Source: Lotus japonicus (taxonomy: Eukaryota > Streptophyta > Magnoliopsida > Fabales > Fabaceae). From it: a DNA stretch of 64,000 nucleotides. The DNA is taken from contig NC_080042.1 in NCBI RefSeq assembly GCF_012489685.1, forward strand, positions 5,210,501-5,274,500, given 5' to 3'. This document shows, one piece after another, positions 1-8,920 of the stretch. Each line of letters starts with the position of its first letter. Positions within the stretch are counted from its first letter, which is position 1. The position numbers were made by a program, and so were the translations under genes. The notes beneath the pieces are model-generated. The model saw only the letters and a program-made list of their open reading frames with translations. It ran no database searches and had not been told where the DNA came from.

Positions 1-1
1 G

Positions 2-451
2 TTAGAAGAAATAGTTGCTTGTGATGCCTCTGATTGTAAAAATGAGTCCAAGTATGAAAAGTCGTTTCAAAGATTCCTGGCTAAGAGCGTAGATAGAAGC
101 TTAATGGCTTCGATGATCTATGGCGTAAGCAGAAATGGAATGCATGGCATTGGCTATTCTAGACCTGATAGAAATGAGCCTACTATGCCTAAAGCTAAAT
201 CATTGTATGAATGCTTTGTTCCCTCTGGTACCATATTGCCTGAATCTGTACCTACTAAAGTTGCTAAAACCCCTCTCAAAAAGGGATCTTTCTCCATGTC
301 TAAATATCATGCAAAAATTCCTTTACATTACCATGTTGAGAAACCCAAGGTGTTCAGAACCTCTGGGGTAACTAACAAGAAAGGACCCAGAAAGTGGGTA
401 CCTAAGGACAAGATTATCTATGTTGCAGATATCCTTGATAGCTCCACTTAA
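2..451 (+). pseudogene. gag: C-terminal part of Gag of the outer (host) Sirevirus-like copia element
   Basis: The reading frame is open from the window edge to the stop at 449-451, so this is the tail of a Gag polyprotein whose capsid and zinc-knuckle parts lie outside the window. The text (SLMASMIYGVSRNGMHGIGY, then GPRKWVPKDKIIYVADIL) resembles the region just before protease in Sirevirus Gag, and the same WVPK..II.VAD segment occurs at the end of Gag in the younger elements here. Pol (from 420) overlaps by 32 nt in the +1 frame. No damage is visible in this piece, but the element is broken further on, so I class it as a pseudogene. Family assignment is from sequence resemblance. Confidence 0.8.
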
Positions 452-1323
452 ACACCAATCATGGTATCTGGACAATGGATGCTCGCGTCACATGACGGGA
501 GAAAGGCGTATGTTCCAAGAGCTAGAACTTAAGCCTGGAGGCGAAGTTGGCTTTGGCGGGAACGAAAACGGTAAAATTGTTGGTACTGGTACTATTTGTG
601 TTGATAGTAGTACATGCATTGATAATGTTCTATTGGTAGACGGCTTAACTCATAACTTATTGTCTATAAGTCAATTAGCTGAAAAGGGTTATGATGTTAT
701 TTTCAATCAAAAGTCTTGCAGGGCTGTAAGTCAGATCGATGACTCTGTTCTGTTTAACAGCAAGAGGAAGAACAACATTTATAAGATCAGATTATCTGAG
801 TTGGAGGCTCAGAATGTGAAGTGTCTTCTGTCTGTTAATGAAGAGCAATGGGTATGGCACAGACGGTTAGGGCATGCCAGTATGAGAAAGATTTCTCAGC
901 TGAGTAAGCTAAACCTTGTCAGGGGCTTACCCACTCTGAAGTTTTCTTCAGACGCTCTTTGTGAAGCATGTCAGAAAGGCAAATTCACTAAAGTCCCTTT
1001 CAAGGCAAAGAATGTTGTCTCAACCTCAAGGCCGTTGGAACTTCTGCATATCGACTTGTTTGGACCAGTGAAAACTGAGTCTATAGGTGGCAAGAGATAT
1101 GGGATGGTCATCGTTGACGACTATAGCCGCTGGACATGGGTAAAATTTCTAACCCGCAAGGATGAGTCTCATGCTGTGTTCTCTACCTTCATAGCCCAAG
1201 TGCAAAACGAGAAGGCTTGTAGGATTGTGCGTGTCAAAAGTGACCATGGTGGAGAGTTTGAGAATGCCAAGTTTGATAGTCTGTTTGATTCCTATGGAAT
1301 TGCACATGATTTCTCTTGTCCCA
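420..1323 (+). pseudogene. pol: Pol fragment 1 of the outer copia: protease and first two-thirds of integrase
   Basis: The frame opens with a retroviral-type aspartic protease ([13 protein letters not shown]; the active triad is D-N-G here instead of the usual D-S-G or D-T-G). The integrase zinc-binding HHCC module follows (WHRRLGHAS, then CEACQKGK), then the first two catalytic acidic residues (LLHIDLFGP and SDHGGEF). The coding sequence is cut at 1323 by insertion of a gypsy LTR; the TAA at 1326-1328 belongs to the insertion. The third catalytic residue (E of QNGVVERKN) is on the next piece, starting at 5193. The TTG/ATG-type start at 420 is only where the frame becomes open after Gag; translation probably enters by +1 frameshift. 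Confidence 0.88.
1319..1323. repeat. Target-site duplication TCCCA, left copy (solo gypsy LTR)
   Basis: TCCCA directly precedes TGTAACACCCCG and is repeated at 5193-5197 after the terminal TTACA. Removing the insert and one copy restores an open integrase frame, which confirms the boundary. Confidence 0.9.
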
Positions 1324-2272
1324 TGTAACACCCCGATTTCCAGGTGTCACTTTAGTAACCAAAAATAATCTTTACGCGGAAAACAGGTAATTTTTTTTTC
1401 GTTTTCTTTCCTTTAAATCAAAACAATAGAAAGTAAAGACATAACCCAACAACTAACTAACCGATAAACAAACATATACAAATGTACAGCCTCAGCTGCA
1501 CTCTCCCGTCACGCGCACACGCAGTGACTCCAAGGTAGCATGCCCGTAGGCGAATATATAGAAACCAGAACTGTACACAAAAACATCAAATATACCACTA
1601 TCCAAGAGAAAGTCGGCCTCAAAATGGCCTAAGCAAAGACCCCCATGGTCCGACTGACTCACTGTGATCCCTCAGTAAGAGAACCACACAAAAGTCATGC
1701 GTCGGGAACCTACCCTGTCCCAAAAGCAAAACGAATCAGAGCTATTATAGTAACAACCAACTCAAAAGACTCTAACCACCCATAACCCGCACTACTATCA
1801 GCGACCCTCCCTCGATCAGGCATGAAGTCCGGGTCCTCGTCGAAAGCTCTAGTAATAGTCATTCCGCTCCGGGTCTTTCCCGCGCCACGAATCATCACGA
1901 ATCGGCTGACAGACGCCTGGCAGCAGGCCGACCGCCCAAACACAAACATACAAACAAAGCCAAGGCGCTAGGGTCAACTTACAGAATACAATAGATATAC
2001 AATCAACTTGTGATAAAGGGGATATATACATATGTTGTATATATATACATATAAGTTATGTATTGCCTACTCTAAGGTATATACATAGCATGTTCTCGAA
2101 TCTCCTACACAGTTCAATCATTAATATCTAACGATGTTCATCAACATCAAATCATCATAATCTCAACATATGAAGTTAGGTGATAAGGTTAGTCAAACAA
2201 TGTATCGTCCTCCCAACACACACGTATTCAACTAAACCAATGTTCCCTGTCGTTGCCCTAGGGTAAACGACG

Positions 2273-2650
2273 ATGAAATCTCACGCTTCCATGAAGTCTC
2301 ACGCTTCAATGGGGTCTTACGTTTTCACGAAGTCTCACGCTTCAGTGAAATCTCACACATTCACGAAGTCTCACGCTTCAGTGAAGTTTCGCGCCTTCAC
2401 GAAGTCTCACGCTTCAGTGAAGTTGCACGCCTCCGCAAAGTCTCCCGCTTCAGCGAAGGTTCCCGTCTCCGCAAGGTCTCCCGCCTCAGCGAAGGTTCCC
2501 GTCTCCACGAGGTCTCCCGCCTCAGTGAAGTTTCTGCTTTCACGAAGTCTCACGCCTCAGTGAAGCTTACTCACTTTCACGAAGTCTCACGCTTCAGTGA
2601 AGTTCCATGCTTTCACGAAGTCTCACGCCTCAGTGAAGCTTCCCGTTCTT
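2273..2650. repeat. Minisatellite with 18-bp half-units (36-bp higher period)
   Basis: About ten copies of a degenerate 36-bp unit alternate two 18-bp halves built on GAAGTCTCACGCTTC and GTGAAGTTTCGCGCCTTCAC. Most half-units carry a short inverted repeat (GAAG/CTTC, GAGG/CCTC or GTGAAG/CTTCAC) around a 7-9 nt loop. Because the unit is a multiple of three, a 96-codon ORF stays open, which I regard as a by-product. Confidence 0.85.
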
Positions 2651-2656
2651 CACTAT

Positions 2657-2797
2657 GGATGGACCATTCCCGTTATCCATCCTGGATGAACCATTCCCGT
2701 TATTCATCCTTGGTGAACCATTCCCGTTATTCACCATATGATGAACCATTCCCGTTATTCATCATTTATGCAAGGTGAACCATTCCCGTTATTCACC
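2657..2797. repeat. Array of five hairpins with an identical 12-nt loop and covarying stems
   Basis: Each unit has the loop CCATTCCCGTTA closed by a perfect 6-8 bp stem: GGATGGA/TCCATCC (2657-2683 region), GGATGAA/TTCATCC (2684-2709), TGGTGAA/TTCACCA (2711-2736), ATGATGAA/TTCATCAT (2738-2765) and GGTGAA/TTCACC (2774-2797). The stems differ at three columns, and in each case both arms change together, so pairing is kept while sequence changes. Confidence 0.9.
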
Positions 2798-2888
2798 CGA
2801 TTGATGCAATATGGTTAGCCAAACAACGAATCGCCCTTACCACGAAAGTGTGTAGCTCACAACCCAATCTCAACAAACCCATGAGTTA

Positions 2889-3029
2889 GTGTCGGTCAAT
2901 ACAACACAACTCGGAGTAAGTGTCGGTCAATACAACACAACTCCATCCACAAAATACACCAGGGTCTAGTGTCGGTCAATACAACACCGCCCAAACAACA
3001 AGAGCACTAGGTGTCGGTCAATACAACAC
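2889..3029. repeat. Four dispersed copies of a 19-bp motif
   Basis: GTGTCGGTCAATACAACAC occurs exactly at 2889-2907, 2920-2938, 2969-2987 and 3011-3029, with irregular spacers of 12, 30 and 23 bp. Each copy can pair GTGT with ACAC. Part of it (CGGTCAAT) also occurs in the other gypsy LTR, after its own hairpin (near 6443 and 54745). Confidence 0.88.
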
Positions 3030-4489
3030 GGCTCCACAACACTCCCCAAGAGTACTAAAGTACTCGGTGACTTCAATCATCACCATAGCTCACCTTAGTG
3101 GCTTTCCCCAATTCCGATAACTCTCCAAACCCGCAACAAAGGTCGACTTTTCCCCGTCTTTCGTAAATGTTTTCCCCTTTAGTTCTCCTATGCTTAAACG
3201 TTAATAAAAATGATTTCAATTCAAATTAGTCAAATTATGAGTTTATTTCTCAAAGTCTAAGTTTCCCAAAGTCTCTAGTTTACAATATTCTATTCATTCT
3301 AGGATTTCCGAAAACCAACCACCCAAAAGAAGTTTCCCGGGGAAAGTCTAAGTAAACCAACGAATCCCAACAAATGGCTAAGTCCCAAACCCCTCGTTTG
3401 AACTTGCCTAGGGTTGTTCATCCAACCCGAAACATCAAAGATCACCAGATCAATGAATCTCCACTCCGAAGTCGCGTCAAAACGCACAATCCAATAAAGC
3501 ACAACATCACAACATCAGTTCATCAACATAATCAACATCAAAGTAAAGCATAAGTCGAATTGATCGACGCCTATCATGCATTCATAGCTAATACATAGTA
3601 AGTTGCCCTAACCTCAAGCTGTTCCAGCTTCGCAAACAAAGTTCTCCTCAAACAGTTGCTCTGAGTCTTCCAAAGTTCCCTCAACTGAACCTCGGAGAAA
3701 AACAAAGCAAAACCCAAACAAAATCGATTAGTTCGATCGCAAAACAATACATAAACGATAGACAAAGCATTAAAGCTTCAGAATAGGACAATCAGGTACG
3801 AAAAGACAAGTTTTCGAAACCGAAAAACTCCCCCCTGATGGTAATAACCCACGGCCTCAAAGGAAAAAAGGCTTCGGCTCTTTTTCTTCGATCAAATCAA
3901 TTCACAAGGTAGTTTTAGGGTAAAACTAAGGCAAAGAAACTGTCAGAACAATTTTCGGACAATCGGGCCGAAATACGACTATCCAGGGGCATTTTGGTCC
4001 AAAATAAAGGCTCAAAACTTCAAAGTTATCAGTTCTGAAAACAAATTTAACAGCAACGATCCTCATGACATCCGTGACAACAAATCCTAAAGGCACGAAG
4101 TCAAATTATGACTTTTCGACAATAAAGTTTCGAAATGTGAGACAAAAAGGTTTTGAAACAGTTTTTCAGATCCTGGACAACTGAATCGCAATCAGAGTTT
4201 ACTGACAGAGGTTTTAGACTCAGGGGAACGTAAGGAACATAACCCAACCAAGAAATCGAAGAAATCGGACCATTTTAGAAAAAGCTCAAAACTGTGAGCA
4301 CAGAAACGACTTCAAAAACGCAACAGAAACAACAATCAGAGGTAGGAATCGTGTTAGTTACCTTGATACCTAGAAGTAGGGACGAACTGCACGAAGATTG
4401 GTCAAGTTTTCGCGGAAATCCCCTCCCCCCTTGCTCTCCACGAAATCAGCCACAAATGGAGGAAAAATGGAAGATATTTTGCTTTTTCG

Positions 4490-4501
4490 CCTATTTATAG
4501 G
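4490..4501 (-). promoter_or_regulatory. Probable LTR TATA box (minus strand)
   Basis: On the minus strand the sequence reads CCTATAAATAGG, a good plant TATA box, about 690 bp from the LTR terminus at 5192, a usual U3 length. It is the centre of the palindrome CGCCTATTTATAGGCG (4488-4503). Transcription start not determined. Confidence 0.6.
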
Positions 4502-5192
4502 CGGGCGAAATCGCGGGAAAATGAAAATTTCGCGATTCCGATTTTTGCAGCACGTTCACCAAGGAATTCTAAGAGAGATTCTGGCGTCAGAAATCCAGAA
4601 CTCAAAACAAATATCTATGATATGGGAAAAACGATATCGAAAATCTCAAAAGCGGTGTAAGTTAAATCTGTCCCGAAAAACTACTTTTTGCTGTGATGCT
4701 CAAACGACAAAACTTCCAACAGACGAAAGATTGGAAATGTCGAAACAAGTCTGGAAACGCAGACGGAATCTTCGTTAGAAGTCTCGAATAGAAAAAGTCT
4801 TCATCCATTGCTCGAAAATAGGGTTTCGAAGCAAAGAAATTAGCGTCGGCGGACATCCGAAAAGTGAAACCCATCGTGCGTACAGTCCAGAGTTCCGAAA
4901 TGAAACGCTGGTCGATGGAAAAATAAAGAGAATCTTTAAATTTTCCGAGAGTTCGAAATCTCACTCAAAACGTTGCTTTAAGAGCGAAATAGCCTATTCT
5001 GGACACGCTCGCCATAAGGCAGGTGTGCAGACGACTCGTACTAACTCCGGAAGCAACTACGCAACATTCATCAAGTAATTCCTGAACTTTCCTCTTCATT
5101 AATCTTTCTCAAATACCAAACTCCTGTCACGCTTACGCTGATTCTACGCGTGAGTCGGAAACTTAACTTGTTCTGAAAATCCAGGTCTTACA

Positions 5193-5197
5193 TCCCA
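5193..5197. repeat. Target-site duplication TCCCA, right copy
   Basis: This is the second copy of the duplication flanking the solo LTR; the integrase frame resumes here. Confidence 0.9.
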
Positions 5198-5563
5198 GAA
5201 CTCCTCAACAAAATGGTGTTGTTGAGAGGAAGAACAGAACTCTTCAGGAGATGGCTAGAACCATGCTCCAAGAAACTGGCATGACTAAGCACTTTTGGGC
5301 AGAGGTAGTAAACACAGCGTGTTACATTCATAACAGAATCTCTGTGAGACCAATTCTGAATAAGACTCCTTATGAATTGTGGAAGAACATTAAACCCAAC
5401 ATTTCTTACTTTCATCCTTTTGGTTGTGTTTGTTATGTTCTTAATACTAAGGATAGATTGCATAAATTTGATGCTAAGTCTTCTAAATGTCTATTACTTG
5501 GTTACTCTGATAGATCTAAAGGTTTTAGATTTTATAATACTGATGCTAAGACTATTGAAGAGT

Positions 5564-5568
5564 CTATT
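5564..5568. repeat. Target-site duplication CTATT, left copy
   Basis: CTATT precedes TGTAACTCCCCG and recurs at 57320-57324 after the terminal GGTCTTACA. Removing 5569-57324 restores the host reading frame. Confidence 0.93.
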
Positions 5569-6377
5569 TGTAACTCCCCGATTTCCAAGGGTTACTTAGT
5601 GATCCAAAAGTAAATTAATCATGCTAATGAACTTTCGAAATCATAATAATGCAGGTATATATATATTTTTTTTCCTTCTGAAACATAATACTTTCTAATA
5701 CTTTCCAAAACATGCTCTACGATGAGTAATAAATACCCAATAATAAGTACCCTTACATCAATGTATATAATTACAACATATACTCCAAAAGAAAAATAAA
5801 CTAAGAGGCTCATATGCCCACCGAGCTCCCCGTAATCTCCACACGACTAATCTCTGAATCGCTAGCTCGTCGTCACATCATTTCCTTGCGGCGTCTCCTC
5901 ACATGCGTCCATCGGTCTCTTGCTCATCCTTTAGGGCGGCGTCGTCGAACATTTATAACAGAGAAAAGGTGCAAGGGTCAACTTCTTATACTTAAAGGCC
6001 ATAATTAGGACGTGCACACATACGAGCAAGTAAGAGCATACATATTCACATATATAATCACCTATCCAAACGGCATACTAATACATCCCTAAGGAATTCT
6101 AGATGTAACATAAGATAAGGAAAACACTTCAACAAGCAAGGCACAAGGCCCACAACCACACGTTGCACCTTATAGGGAATTCAATCGTCTAACACAAGCC
6201 ACAAGACAACAACCAATGTTCTTACGTCAACGACGTTCAAGGGAACCTATGTGTCTCTATATTGTTAGCGTATGCAATATGCTTGATGCTCAATGCACAC
6301 CATGATCCGGATAAACGCCAACTCCATACCAGGCAGGCGGGACAAGGACCCTTCCCATGCAGTCACTTGCCACTTAT

Positions 6378-6405
6378 CTAATGACCCTTCCCATGCAGTC
6401 ATTAG
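6378..6405. repeat. Perfect 8-bp hairpin with 12-nt loop
   Basis: CTAATGAC and GTCATTAG enclose CCTTCCCATGCA. The same hairpin is at 54683-54710 in the other LTR. The 12-nt loop with a central TTCCC resembles the loop CCATTCCCGTTA of the hairpin array in the solo LTR. Confidence 0.8.
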
Positions 6406-6940
6406 CCAACACCTCGGTGTACCCTATCCAAGCGGTACCCTCGGTCAATGCAATGATATGCTCCATGAATTAGTCAAACAACGAAGTTATAATCTTCTGT
6501 CGATCGATGATGACTCCACCACACCTTCACATGAGTGATTGGGGTCACCAACTCATAGGTGTCACCAGCTATCCTTCGCCACGGTAGCCCAACCATCGTA
6601 GGTTCCACATTCGATCTCATTCGATCAATATCGCCCATACAACGCTTATCATTCGATAAATATCAGGGCATACTATATCATGCATCATAGGAACATAATT
6701 CAAGACTTACATTCATCATGAACATCCTAAGAGTTCATCATATCATATTCAACAAGTAGTCATGTACTCAACAAGTAAGCATGTTCTCACAAGTAATCAT
6801 GTTCTCAAACATCAAGGCACCTAAGCATGTTATCATTTATCATGTTCATAAACAATTTCTCATGGTATTCAAGCATTCTTAACTCATAAACTTCATGTAC
6901 ATCATGCATATAATTCAGGCAACAAAACCGTAGAAAATGG

Positions 6941-7269
6941 TAGAATTAAAATTGAAAACTGTATTAAAATAGAAACCTAAAAATTATGAAACTTTCACCG
7001 ATTTAAGAACTTTAAGTTAGCTTTCAAATAAAAGTGGTTTCACACAATTTGGACTCATATCTAAGGAGTTATGCCCAAAACAATACGAACTGTCCAGCTT
7101 ACTCGGCAGCAGAGAAAGGGGTGAAATAAAATTAAAAACTGTATTGAAATAGAAATCCAAGAATTATGAAACTTTTATAGATTGAAGCCCCTTAAGTTAG
7201 CTTTCAAATAAAATTGGTTTCACCCGATTTGGACTCATATCCAAGGAGTTATGCCCAAAACATTACGAA
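6941..7269. repeat. Tandem duplication, 180-bp period, in the gypsy LTR
   Basis: Unit 1 (6941-7120) and unit 2 (7121-7269, incomplete) share AACTGTATT.AAATAGAAA, TTAAGTTAGCTTTCAAATAA and GAGTTATGCCCAAAACA at a constant 180-bp offset. The same arrangement is found in the other LTR at about 55220-55549. Confidence 0.82.
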
Positions 7270-7313
7270 GCAGCAAAGGAAACGACACTTGGCGCTGGAG
7301 GGACAGAAGTCCC

Positions 7314-7397
7314 ACGCATGTGCGTCGTCTCTCTACGCACATGCGCCCATAGCTGCAGGTTCCCCACGCATGTGCGCCAGCTGCCCACGCACATGCG
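7314..7397. repeat. Four alternating purine-pyrimidine motifs in alternating orientation
   Basis: ACGCATGTGCG at 7314-7324 and 7366-7376 alternates with its inverse-type partner ACGCACATGCG at 7335-7345 and 7387-7397. Neighbouring motifs are complementary, so hairpins are possible, and each is a perfect alternating purine-pyrimidine run. The right LTR has the same set at 55593-55676. Confidence 0.8.
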
Positions 7398-7497
7398 TCG
7401 CGGTTCTGTACCTCTTCCGAGTTTCATACATTTTCTCACTTTTAACTTGATTTTTAGCCCAAGACTTAACCTTTAAGTTCCCATTCATGATTATAAG

Positions 7498-7502
7498 GAT
7501 CA
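7498..7502. repeat. Target-site duplication GATCA, left copy
   Basis: Lies directly before TGTTAAGTTC (LTR1) and matches 49049-49053 after LTR6. The unbroken site in the other gypsy LTR reads AAGGATCATACAAC (near 55770), confirming a 5-bp duplication. Confidence 0.92.
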
Positions 7503-8085
7503 TGTTAAGTTCAAACGTGTTACAACGTGTTTCAATCTTATTTTGATCCTAACAATTTTTATAAATACTTTTCTCTACTAAAATCTAATTCCAGATGTTA
7601 ATGACATTTTTCAGGAAATATATATTATAAGGTCGCATGCTTCAACGAATATGTCTAAGCCTTATAAGGAAAAAGAAGTTTACGCAAGATATGACCGCAT
7701 CGTCCAGTAAACAAGGAAGACACTTATTCTGTATCGTTTCATGCCACGTCATACCTCAGAATTTCAGAAGAAGCCTTTGAGCGAGAAAGTCAAAATTGTA
7801 TCTCAACTATTTGCCCCATGCTTTAGTCAGAAGGAAACTAATCTGGTTACGTGCAAACTGATTTACCTTTGAAGAGAGAAGTCTCGATGACCAATGAAGA
7901 GGAAAAAGGACAACACGTCAACATCACTTTTCCAAAATGTCTCTCTTCTGCAAAGTAGCCCAAAGCTATCACCACCTACTAGCTGACAAAGTACACCTTT
8001 TTGGCTAAAGGATAGCTTTGAACAGCGGCATGCATTTAATGAAGCTACCAACCGGAGATTTGAATCAATGGTTAGATGACACTCA

Positions 8086-8128
8086 CAACGGCTACAAACA
8101 ACGGCCAGATTTTGTGTCTCAACGGCTA
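8086..8128 (+). promoter_or_regulatory. Three MSA/MYB-like AACGG boxes upstream of the LTR TATA box
   Basis: CAACGGCTA (8086-8094), CAACGGCCA (8099-8107) and CAACGGCTA (8120-8128) lie 18-60 bp before the TATA box and are conserved in every LTR copy (e.g. 38616-38658). AACGG is the core of the plant mitosis-specific activator element bound by three-repeat MYB factors; function here is inference. Confidence 0.5.
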
Positions 8129-8145
8129 CACAACTAGCAAGATCA

Positions 8146-8153
8146 TATATAAA
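8146..8153 (+). promoter_or_regulatory. LTR promoter TATA box (LTR1)
   Basis: TATATAAA, about 644 bp into the LTR, is followed by an AG-rich leader typical of R/U5. Equivalent boxes are at 16276, 25812, 35356, 38676 and 48224. Confidence 0.72.
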
Positions 8154-8494
8154 GGACATATCTGAAGATTGAAGAAGAAAAGAAGAGAAAAATTTATTGC
8201 AAGAAAAGAAAGAACTCAGAGCAGTTACTCCAAACATTCTTCAAAGCATTAAAAGCTCACAGCAGATTTCCTAAGAGTCAAATCCGATCTCATACCTCTG
8301 CTAAATCAAGAGAGAATACCAAACCTTAAAAGAGTCAAACCTCTTCTCTTACTTCTCTCTTAGATTCTGAACTCTTGTGTGCTCCAGCGTCCTTTCAGAA
8401 CCCAAAACACTTGAGAGTTCCAGTGCCATAAATTGTCTACACCAACTCTTTTGAGAAGAGATTTCTTGTAGAGCCAAACAATCTTGTTGATTGT

Positions 8495-8626
8495 AGGAGG
8501 AGTCCTGTACAATACTTGGAGAAGTCCGTGATAATACTAGGAGGAGTCATGTACAATACTTGGAGAAGTCCGTGATAATACTAGGAGGAGTCCTGTACAA
8601 TACTTGGAGAAGTCCGTGATAATACT
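8495..8626 (+). repeat. 44-bp LTR minisatellite, three units
   Basis: Three units start AGGAGGAGTC and end GATAATACT, followed by partial TGGAGAAGTCC copies. LTR3 and LTR5 also have three units; LTR6 has four (48573-48748), so copy number varies between otherwise near-identical LTRs. Confidence 0.88.
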
Positions 8627-8920
8627 TGGAGAAGTCCTGTCTAATGTATTGGAGAAGTCCTTGATACTTGCTAGTGAAAATCTTGGTGGTGGCCAAGTAC
8701 TGGACGTAGCCCAATCGTTTAGGGTGAACCAGTATAAATTCCTGTGTGCTGATCGTTCTGCTTTATTTACTTACTTCCGCTGCACTAAACAGTTTTTGAA
8801 AAGTCACCAGAACAATTTTCTTAAGAACTTATCTTCTTTTCATAAACTAAAGTTTTAACAAGTAATTTTTAAGAACACAATTCAAACCCCCCCTTTCTTG
8901 TGTTACTTATTTACATATCA

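Larger units (their letters stand above)
1324..5192 (-). mobile_element. Solo LTR of a Ty3/gypsy (probably Tekay-like) retrotransposon, 3.87 kb
   Basis: The segment starts TGTAACACCCCGATTTCC, ends GGTCTTACA and is flanked by a 5-bp target duplication (TCCCA). The ends resemble those of the gypsy LTR at 53861-57319 (TGTAACGCCCCGATTTCC ... GGTCTTACA), but most of the body differs, so it is a related but distinct family. No primer-binding site, gag, pol or second LTR is present, so a solo LTR left by LTR-LTR recombination is the simplest reading. Orientation is taken as minus because a TATA motif (CTATAAATAGG) reads on that strand about 690 bp from the 5192 end, and the relative at 53861 is also minus. 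The interior holds three arrays of short repeats and hairpins (2273-3029). The short ORFs inside look non-coding. An alternative is a short non-autonomous element of unknown type. Confidence 0.78.
5193..5568 (+). pseudogene. pol: Pol fragment 2 of the outer copia: C-terminal integrase
   Basis: Picks up the integrase frame at TPQQNGVVERKN, which carries the third catalytic glutamate, and continues through [37 protein letters not shown] and LLLGYSDRSKGFRFYN, the conserved copia integrase C-terminal region. The frame is open to 5568, where the TR-GAG-type gypsy element is inserted. The next piece of the protein starts at 57325. The two gypsy insertions lie only about 370 bp apart in the host element, and both are in the opposite orientation to it. 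Confidence 0.9.
5569..7502 (-). repeat. 3' LTR of the TR-GAG element, distal part
   Basis: Aligns almost throughout with 53861-55776. Small indels distinguish the copies; for example the right copy has an extra GAATCTTACCA near 54362, and this copy has about 23 extra bases near 6670. It is broken at 7502 by the Sirevirus array and resumes at 49054. It contains the hairpin at 6378-6405, a 180-bp tandem duplication and CG-rich alternating motifs. ORFs inside are short and unconvincing. Confidence 0.92.
7503..8920 (+). repeat. LTR1 of the Sirevirus array
   Basis: Begins TGTTAAGTTCAAACGTG and ends TTTACATATCA, 1418 bp, followed at once by the primer site. It contains three AACGG boxes (8086-8128), a TATA box (8146-8153) and a 44-bp minisatellite (8495-8626). 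Private variants shared only with LTR2 are CCAGCGTCC (others CCAACGTCC), GTCATG in repeat unit 2 and a 6-bp shorter segment after CCTGTCTAAT. Antisense and sense ORFs inside it are not convincing genes. Confidence 0.93.

Noticed and set aside
2273..2563. 96-codon ORF with repeats of Lys-Ser-His-Ala-Ser
   Set aside because: Product of an 18-bp tandem repeat that happens to lack stops; no start context or conservation argument.
2657..3029. CRISPR-like look of identical short repeats with spacers
   Set aside because: Repeat lengths and spacings are irregular, the sequence lies inside a plant LTR, and there are no cas genes.
1324..5192. Complete small retrotransposon or MITE instead of a solo LTR
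   Set aside because: No internal LTR pair, primer site or terminal inverted repeats beyond TG/CA; ends and TSD length fit a gypsy LTR.
7863..8237. 124-codon minus-strand ORF recurring in each Sirevirus LTR (also 25529, 38393, 47941)
   Set aside because: It recurs only because the LTR is repeated. It ignores the promoter layout, overlaps the TATA box, is broken in LTR2 and LTR4, and has no recognisable domain.
8604..8858. 84-codon plus-strand ORF in LTR1 and related ORFs in other LTRs
   Set aside because: Starts within the 44-bp minisatellite, its start changes with repeat number, and it covers R/U5 sequence.
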